Part shown: positions 52,901 through 61,900 of the stretch, in pieces
Numbering within the stretch: position 1 is the first letter of the stretch
Layout: every line of letters starts with the position of its first letter
Assembly (NCBI GenBank): GCA_035995205.1
Contig: DASYKS010000090.1
Span: forward strand, 1 to 64,000
Length of the DNA stretch: 64,000 bases
Direction: 5' to 3'
From: DASYKS01 sp035995205
GTDB lineage: Bacteria > Acidobacteriota > Thermoanaerobaculia > Multivoradales > UBA5704
Notes under the pieces: generated by a model
Databases searched by the model: none
What the model saw: the letters and a program-made list of their open reading frames with translations, nothing else
Told to the model about the DNA's origin: nothing
Program-made: the position numbers and the translations under genes

Positions 52901-55900
52901 CGACGTTGCTCGCCGGCTTCGCCGCGGAGCTGGCAAGAACCAGCGGCCAGGACGGATTCGCCGTCGGGGTGCCGACGGCCGGGCGCTCGCGCTCGCGGTT
53001 CGCCGAGGCGGTGGGTTATTTCGTCAACCCGGTCGCGGTGCGCGCGCGGACCGAAAGCGATCCAAGCTTCCGCGAGTTGCTGGAGCGGACGCGCGACGAG
53101 CTGCTCGGCGCGCTCGAACAGGCGGACGAACCGTTTTCGCGGCTCGCGGGCGAGCTGGTGCCGGAGCGCGACGCCGCGCGGTCGCCGCTGTTTCAGGCGA
53201 TGCTCGTCCACCACGTCGGGCGCGGTGCCGCAGACGTTCTCGGCGCGGCGCTCGCCCAGGTGGCGCTCGGGGAAGCGGGGGCGCGGCTCGATCTCGGTGG
53301 CCTCGCGCTCGTTTCGCTCGCGCTGCCCGAACGCCGGGCGCAGTTCGATCTCACCCTGAGGTCGGCGGGGGCGGGCGTGGGGGAGGCGCTGGTTCTGGCG
53401 CTCGAAGCGAATGCCGACCTGTTCGACCCGACGACCGCGGCGCGCCTGCTCGACCGGTTCGCGCTGCTCCTGTCGGCCGCGGCGGAGACCCCCGAAACCG
53501 CGCTGTCGGCCCTGCCGCGGCTCGCTACGCCCGAGCGCCACCAGTTGCTCGTCGAATGGAACGATGGGGGCGCTTCCGGCGCTTCCGGATGTTTGCACGA
53601 GCTGTTCGCCGCCCAAGCGGTGCGCACTCCGGAAGCCGAGGCTTTGCTTTCCGGCGAGGAGCGGTTGACCTATGCCGAGCTCCGCCGCCGGGTCGCCCGG
53701 CTCGCGGGCCGGCTGGTCGCGCGCGGAGCCGGGCCGGAGATCCGCGTCGCGGTCTGTTTGAACCGCTCGGTCGATCTGGTGGTGGCGCTGCTCGCGGTGC
53801 TCGAATCCGGTGCGGCTTACGTGCCGCTCGATCCGACCTACCCGCGCGAGCGGCTGGCGCTGATGCTCGGCGACTCCGCGGCGAAACTGCTGATTACCGA
53901 GCAGAGCTGTCTCGCCGCGTTGCCCGACGCCCTGCCCGAAACGCTGCGGCTCGAATTTGATCCCATGGAATGGCCAACCGCGGAGTCTGCCCGGTTAGGG
54001 CTCGTTGCGGCGCGGGTCGAACCGGGCAACCTGGCCTATCTGATCTACACCTCGGGCTCTACGGGCAAACCGAAAGCGGTCGCGATCGAGCACCGGAGCG
54101 TCGTGGCGCTCGCGCGCTGGGCGCGGAAGGAGCTGTCGGACGCCGAGCTGTCGGGAGTGGCGGCGGTTACTTCGGTCTGTTTCGACCTTTCGGTGTTCGA
54201 GCTGTTCGTGCCGCTCTGCTGGGGCGGCAGGACGATTCTCGCCGACGACGCGTTGGCGCTGCCGGCGCATCCCGCACGGACGGAGATCTCGCTGATCAAC
54301 ACGGTGCCCTCCGCGATGGCCGAGCTGGTGCGGTTGGACGTGGCCTTCCCGGCGCTGCGAGCGGTAATCCTCGCGGGCGAGCCGTTGCCCGGAGAGCTGG
54401 TCGAGCGGATTTATCGCATGCCGGATCAAAAGCGGGCGCTGCCGGAATTGACCGTGCGCAACCTATACGGCCCGTCGGAGGACACGACCTATTCGACCGG
54501 CGCGGTCATCCCGCACGGCGAGCCGCGGCCGTCGATCGGCCGGCCGATCGAGGGGAGCCGCGCGTACCTTCTCGACCCCACCGGGCGTCCTGCCGCGCGC
54601 GGCGTGCCGGGGGAGCTGTTCCTGGGCGGCGCGGGGCTCGCCCGCGGCTATCTCGATCGGCCGGAGACGACGGCCGGGCGCTTCGTGCCCGATCCGTTCG
54701 CCGATGCGAATTCCGGGGGCGGCGGCCGGCTCTACCGCACCGGCGACCTCGCGCGCTACCGCGCCGACGGCGAGCTCGACTTCCTCGGCCGGGCCGATCA
54801 TCAGGTGAAGATCCGCGGCTTCCGCATCGAGCTGGGGGAGATCGAAACCGCGCTGCTTGCGCACCCCGAGGTCCGCGAATGCGTGGTGGTGGCGGCTGGC
54901 GAGCGGCTGATCGCCTACTTCGCTCCAAGCTCCGACGGTCTCGCGGAACGGCTGCCCGGGTTCCTGGCGGCCACGTTGCCGGGCTATATGGTGCCGAGCG
55001 CATTCGTTCAGCTGCCCACGCTGCCGCGGAGCGCCAACGGCAAAGTCGATCGCAAGGCGCTGCCCGCGCCGCGTTTCGGCACCGACGAGCCGGAGCGGCG
55101 GCCGGCCGACGACGTGGAGCAACTGCTAGGCGGGCAGTTCGCCGAGGTGCTCGGCGTCGAACGGGTGGGCCTCGACGACGACTTCTTCAGCCGGGGCGGC
55201 CATTCGCTCGCGGCGATGCGCCTGCTTGCGCGAGTCGGCCGGGCGTTCGGCATCGAGCTGCCGGCGCGGACCCTGTTCGAGGCGCCGACCATCGCGCGGC
55301 TCGCCGAGAATGTGCGGGCCGCCCAGGGAGACGCGGCGGTGGCGCGGGCGTCCGATCTGCCGATCGAACGGATCGCCGAAGAGGAGCGCGGGCAACCGCT
55401 GCCGACCTCGTTTGCTCAAAGGCGGATCTGGTTTCTAGAGAGGCTCGATCCGGGGCGACCGACCTACCATCTGCCCGGGCGCCTTGCGCTTTCCGGCGCG
55501 CTCGACGTCCCGGCCCTCACCGCGGCGCTCCGCGGGGTGGTCGCACGGCACGAGGCATTGCGCACCGGCTTTGCCGCACACCTGGACGGCCCGGTCCAGA
55601 TCGTGGCGCCTGCGGTCGCGACGGCGCTCCCGGCGGTCGATCTCAGAGCGTTGCCCGGAGCGGTCCTGCGCGCGGAAGCCGACCGGGCGGCCGGGCTGGC
55701 GGCGTGCCAGCCGTTCGATCTCTCCCGGCCGCCGCTTCTACGCGCGCTGCTGCTCGCGCTCGGAGCCGGGCACAACGAGCTGATTCTCAATCTCCATCAC
55801 CTGGTTTCCGACGGCTGGTCGCTCGGGATTCTGGCCGAGGAGATCGGCGCCGGTTATCGCGGTTTGAGCTTGGCGCCACTGCCGATTCAGGTCGCGGACG

Positions 55901-58900
55901 CCGCTTCTTGGGAGCGGCGACTCCTCGCCGAAGGATACCTGGAGCGCGAAGAGCGCTATTGGGCCGGCCGGCTCGCCGAGCCGCCGCCGCCGCTCGATCT
56001 GCCGGTTCGTCCGGCCATTTCTAGCGCGCGCGGTACGCGGATCGATCGCGCATTGGGAGCCTCCGCCGCCACGCTCGACGCCGCGGCGCGCCGGCTCGGG
56101 GCCACGCCGTTCATGCTGCTCGCCGCAGCCTGGGGCGCGGTGCTCGGCCGCTTCGGCGACGGTGCCGAGCTGCTGCTCGGCACGCCGGTCTCCGTGCGTA
56201 CGCGGCCGGAGCTGGAGCCGCTGATCGGCTGCTTCGTCAACACGGTGGCCTTGCGCGTCGACCTGCACGGCGATCCGTCGTATGCCGAGCAGGTCGAGCG
56301 CCTCCGCGCCGTCTGCCTGGAGGCCTACGCCCACCGCCACCTCCCCTACGACCGGCTGGTCGAGCTGCTGCGCCCGGCCGGTGCTGCTCTCGCCGCCGCG
56401 CCGTTCCAGGCGTTCCTGGTGCTCGACGAAGGGCTCCCCGCGCCGCGCCTTCAAGGCCTCGAAACCCGCCTCGAACCGCTCGCGACCGAGACCGCGAAAT
56501 TCGATCTCACGCTCGCGCTCGAACGGCGTGGCCTGGAGCTGACCGCGGCGCTCGAATACGCGCGCGACCGGTTCGAAGCCGACACCGCCGAGCGCATCCT
56601 CGCCGGCTTTGCGCGGCTGTTCGAGGCGGCGCTCGGCGAGCCGGAGCTTCGCCTGTCCGAATTGCCGCTGCTGGATGCCCAAGAGCGAGCGCAGCTGATC
56701 GCGTGGGGCGCCGGTCCGAAGATTTCCTTCGATGGCCAGTCACCGCTCTTGCTCGACGATCTCGTCGCCCGCTGGGAGCGCGAGACGCCGAACGGGCTCG
56801 CGGTGGTAGACCCGTCCGGCGGTATCACCTACGCCCAACTCGGTGCCCGTGCCAATCGCCTGGCTTGGCGCCTGCGCGCGCTCGGAGTGGTCGAGGACGA
56901 ACGCGTCGCGATCTGCCTTGATCGCTCGGTCGACCTGATCGTCGCCGAGCTGGGAGCGCTGCGCGCCGGGGGCGCCTACGCGCCGATCGATCCGGCGTAT
57001 CCGGAGGAGCGTCGCGCCGACATGGTGGCGGTCGCCCGGGCGCAGGTGGTGATCACACGTGTGGATCTGGTGGGCACCTGGTGCGGCGAGGAGCGCGGAG
57101 TTTCGGTGCTCACGCTCGACGCGCTCGATGGCGAAGGCGCCGCGCCGCTCGCGCCGCCGCCAACCCGCCGCGACCCCGAGCGGCTGGCCTACACGATCTT
57201 CACCTCCGGCTCGTCGGGACGGCCGAAGGGCGTCGCGATGAGCCACCGCGGCGCGGCGCACATCGTCTCCTGGCACCTCTCCCGCTTCGGCTGGACTCCC
57301 GCGGATCGCGGCACGCAGGTCTCGGGACCGAGCTTCGACGCCGCGGTGATCGAGATCTGGCCGGCGCTCAGCTCGGGCGCGAGCCTGCACATCCCGCCCG
57401 CCGACGTTCGACTCGGAGCGCCCTCGCTGCTTTCCTGGCTCGCCCGCGAACGGGTGACGATCGCCTGGGCGCCGACCGCGATCGCCGAAGGAATCGCGGC
57501 GATCACCGCAGAGGCGGCGCCCGAGGGGCTTGCGTTGCGCTTCCTGCAGACCGGCGGCGACCGGCTCCACCGTGGAGTCGCGCCGGATGCCGAATTCGTC
57601 CTCTGCAACCAGTACGGGCCGGCCGAGAACGCCGTCATCACCACGCAGTCGGAACCGATCGGTTCGGCGGAAGCGCCGTCCATCGGCCGGCCGATCGATG
57701 GCGTACGCGTACACGTCCTCGACCGCTGTCTGGACCGGGCGCCCGCGGGCACTCCGGGCGAGTTGGTCGTTTCCGGCGGCGGCTTGGCGCGCGGCTATCT
57801 CGACGATCCGGCGCAGACGGCGGAGCGCTTCGTGCCCGATCCGTTCGCCGCGGAGCCGGGGAGCCGGATGTACCGGACCGGCGACCGCGTGCGCTTCCGC
57901 GCTGGCTTGACGGATGGCGAGATCGAGTTCCTCGGCCGCCTCGACGCCCAGGTGAAGATCCGCGGCCAGCGGATCGAGCTGGGGGAGATCGAAGCGGCGC
58001 TCCTGGCGTTGCCCGAAATCCGCGCGGCGGCGGCGGGGGTATGCGAAGGGCTTGGCGGGGCGGGCGACCGGCGCCTGGTCGCCTACCTGGTGCTCGTTCC
58101 CGGCGCGGAAGCGATCGAAGACGGCGAGCTGATCGCGGCGCTCAAGGTACGCCTGGGCGACGCGATGGTGCCGCGCATTTTCCTCCGCCTCGCGGCGCTG
58201 CCGCTGACCGCGAACGGCAAGGTCGACGCCCGCGCGCTCGAAGCTCTCGCGCTGCCGGCGATCCCTTCCGGGGGCCTTCCCCCGCGCACCGAGTTGGAGG
58301 CGCGCCTCGCCGCGATCTGGGCCGAGGTGCTTAAGGTGGATCCGGTGGGGGTGGAAGACGACTTCTTCGCTCTCGGCGGCCACTCGCTGCTCGCGGGCAA
58401 ACTTGCCTACCGCCTGCAGGAGGAGCTGGGCTTCGAAGTTCCGGTGGCGACGCTGTTTTCCGCGCCGACCGTGGCGCAGCTCGCCCGGGAGATCTCGGCG
58501 CTGTCCGTCACCGCCGCGCTCGCGGAGCCGATCCCGCGCGTCGATCGCACCGCGGCGCTGCCGCTGTCGGTCGCCCAGGAGCGGATCTGGTTCCTCGAAG
58601 AGCTGGAAGGGCCGAGCGCGCTCCACCACATCGCCGCGGCCTTCGACGGGAGCGGTCGGCTCGACGTGGCCGCCCTCCGGGCGGCGCTGTCCGGCGTCTG
58701 GTCGCGCCACGAGGCGTTGCGGGCCCGGTTCGCGGTGGTCGAGGGAGGGCCGGTCCAGAGCTTCGCGCCGCCGGGGAAGCTGCCGCTGTCGCAGATCGAC
58801 CTGCCGGCGCTGCCGGTGGCGGCGGCCGCCGCCGAAGCCGATCGCTTGAGCGTGCGCGCGGCGCGTCTGCCGTTCGCGCTCGGGCAGGGACCGCTGCTGC

Positions 58901-61900
58901 GCGCCTGGCTCGTGAGGCTCGGGGAAGAACGATTCCGCCTCGCGCTGGTGGTCCATCACCTGGTGGCCGACGGCGTCTCGCTCGGCATTCTCGAAGGCGA
59001 GCTGGCCGAGCTGTACGCCGCGGCGGTCGAGAGACGGCCCGCCGCCCTGGCCGATCTGCCCTGCCAGTACGCCGATTTCGCCGCCTGGCAGCGCGCGAGG
59101 CGCGCGCCGGAAACCGCGGCCGAGATCGAGTTCTGGCGCACGGAGCTGGAAGGGCTGCCGCCTCTGGAGTTGCCGGTCGACCTTGCGCCTGCCGGGGCTC
59201 TCCGCCACCACGGGCGCACCCTGGTGTTCGGAGGAGGCGGTGGCTCCAATCTCGGCACGGCGCTCGCGATGCTCGCGAGCAAGACCGGGACGACGCCGTT
59301 CGTGGCGCTGCTGGCAGGATTCTCCGCGGCACTGGCGCGCTTCTCGGGCCAGGAGGAATTCGGCCTCGGCGTGCCGGAGTCCGGCCGGCCGCGGCGCGAG
59401 GCGGAACTCTTGGTGGGCCTGTTCGTCAACACGGTGGTGGTGCGGGTGGACACCGGCGGCGACCCGAGCGGCAACGACCTGGCCGGCCGCTTGCGCGAGC
59501 GGCTGGCGGCGGCCCTGGCGCACGCCAGGACGCCGTTCGAACGGCTGGTCGAGGCGCTCGCTCCGGGGCGCGAGCGCGAGAGCACCCCGTGGTTCCAGGC
59601 AATGGCGGCGGCGCGGCCGGCCGCGGCGAAGCGGCTGGTCCTGCGGGGCGCCGAGCTGACGCCCGTGGCGCTCGATACCGGGACCGCGAAGTTCGATCTC
59701 GCTTTGCTCGCGGATGCGACCGCGGGAGCCGACTGGCGCGGCGCGGTCGAGTACGACGCCGGCCGGTTCGAGGCGGTGACGGTGGAACGCTGGATCGGGC
59801 AGCTCGAACGGCTGCTCGCGGATCTCGCCGAGCGGCCGGCGACGCGTCTCTCCGAGCTGCGCCTGCTCTCCGACGGGGAACGCGCCCAGCTGCTCGCCGC
59901 CGCGACCGGGCCGGAGGAGAGGCCGATCGGTTCGGGCAAGGCGCTGCTCCTGGACGACCTCGTGGCGCATTGGGAAACGGCGACGCCCGCGGCTCTCGCG
60001 GTCGTGGATCCGAACGGCGAGGCGACTTACACGGAGCTGGGGGCGCGGGCGAACGCGCTGGCGTGGCGCCTGCGCGGTCTCGGGATCGCGGAGGACTCGG
60101 TGGTCGCGGTCTGCCTGGACCGTTCGATCGAGCTGATCGCCGCCGAGCTCGGGGTGCTGCGGGCGGGCGCGGCGTACGCGCCGATCGACCCGGCCTACCC
60201 GGCGGAGCGGCGCGCCGACATGGTGGCGGTGGCCGGAGCCTCCGCGGTCGTCACGCTCTCGTCGCTCGTTGGGGATTGGGTCGGCGGCCTGCCGGTCGTT
60301 CTGCTCGATCATCCGCCCGGCGGCACGGTGGCGCGAGACGACGCTCCGCCGCCGGTTTTGCGCGATTCCGAGCGGCTGGCCTACGCGATTTTCACCTCCG
60401 GCTCGACCGGCAAACCGAAGTGCGTGGGGATGAGCCACCGCGGCGCGTTGCACATCGTCGCCTGGCACCTGGAGTGTTTTGGCTGGACAGCGGCGGACCG
60501 CGGCACGCAGGTTTCCGGACCGAGCTTCGACGCGGCGGTGATCGAGATCTGGCCGGCGCTCGTTGCGGGCGCGAGCCTGCACGTGCCGGCCGCGGACGTG
60601 CGGCTGTCGGCGCCGGATCTCCTCGCCTGGCTCGCCCGCGAGCGGTTGACGATCGGTTGGGCGCCGACGCCGCTGGTCGAGCTGATGGTGGCCGAGGGCA
60701 CGCCGCAAGACCTCGCGCTGCGCTTCCTCCAGACCGGCGGCGACCGCCTGCATCGGGGGGCGCCGGCGGGGTCCGGCTACCTGCTGTGCAACCAGTATGG
60801 CCCGGCCGAAAACGCGGTGATCACGACCCAGGGGGAGTCCGCCGCGACGGAGGCGGCGCCCGGGCCGGTGCCGACGATCGGCCGGCCGATCGCGGGCGTC
60901 CGGGCCTATCTGCTCGATGGCCGCCAGCAGCTGGCTCCCCCCGGCACGCCGGGCGAGCTGACGGCGGCCGGAGCGGGTCTCGCGCGCGGCTATCTGAACG
61001 ATCCGCGCCAGACCGCGGAGCGCTTCGTGCCCGATCCGTTCGCGACGGCGCCGGGCGCGCGGATGTACCGCACCGGAGACCGTGCCCGCCTGCGCCCGGA
61101 CGGCGTGCTCCAATTCCTCGGCCGGATCGACACCCAGGTGAAGATCCGCGGCCAGCGGATCGAGCTGGGCGAGATCGAGGCGGCGTTGGCGGCGCTGCCG
61201 GGGGTGCGCGAGGCGGCGGTCGCGGTGCGCGAGCAGAACATCGCGGGCTCGGTCGATCGGCGGCTGGTGGCGTTCGTGGTGGCCGCGGCCGACGTGGTCG
61301 AGCGCGATCTGATCGAGCCGTTGCGGGCGCGGCTGGCCGACGCGATGGTGCCGCGCGTCTTCGTCCGGCTCGATGCGCTGCCGACGACGGCCAACGGCAA
61401 AGTGGATCGCCGGGCGCTCGCGCGGTTGGCCGTGGCGGCGCAGAGCGCGGCGGGGGGCGCGGCTCCCGGGAGTCCGCTCGAACGGCGGATCGCCGCGGCC
61501 TGGTGCGACCGGCTCGGCCTCGCTCGGGTGGCGGTCGACGACGATTTCTTCGCGCTCGGCGGCCATTCGCTGCTCGCCGCGCAGCTGATCTATCGCCTGC
61601 GCGACGAGCTGGGCTTGGAGCTGCCGGTCGGCCTGCTGTTCGAGGCGCCGACCGTTGCGGGCCTGGCTTGGCGGATCGAACAGCTGCGCGCGGCGGGGGC
61701 GGGGCGGATCGGCGCGCCGATCCCGCAGATGGATCGCACGCGGCCGGTGCCGCTGTCGTTTGCCCAGGAGCGGCTCTGGTTCCTCGAACAGTTGGCCGGA
61801 CCGAGCGCGCTCTACCACATCCCGGCGGCGTTTTCGCTCGCCGGCGCGCTCGACGTCGCGGCGTTCGCCGCGGCGCTCGAAGGTGTTCTCGCGCGGCACG

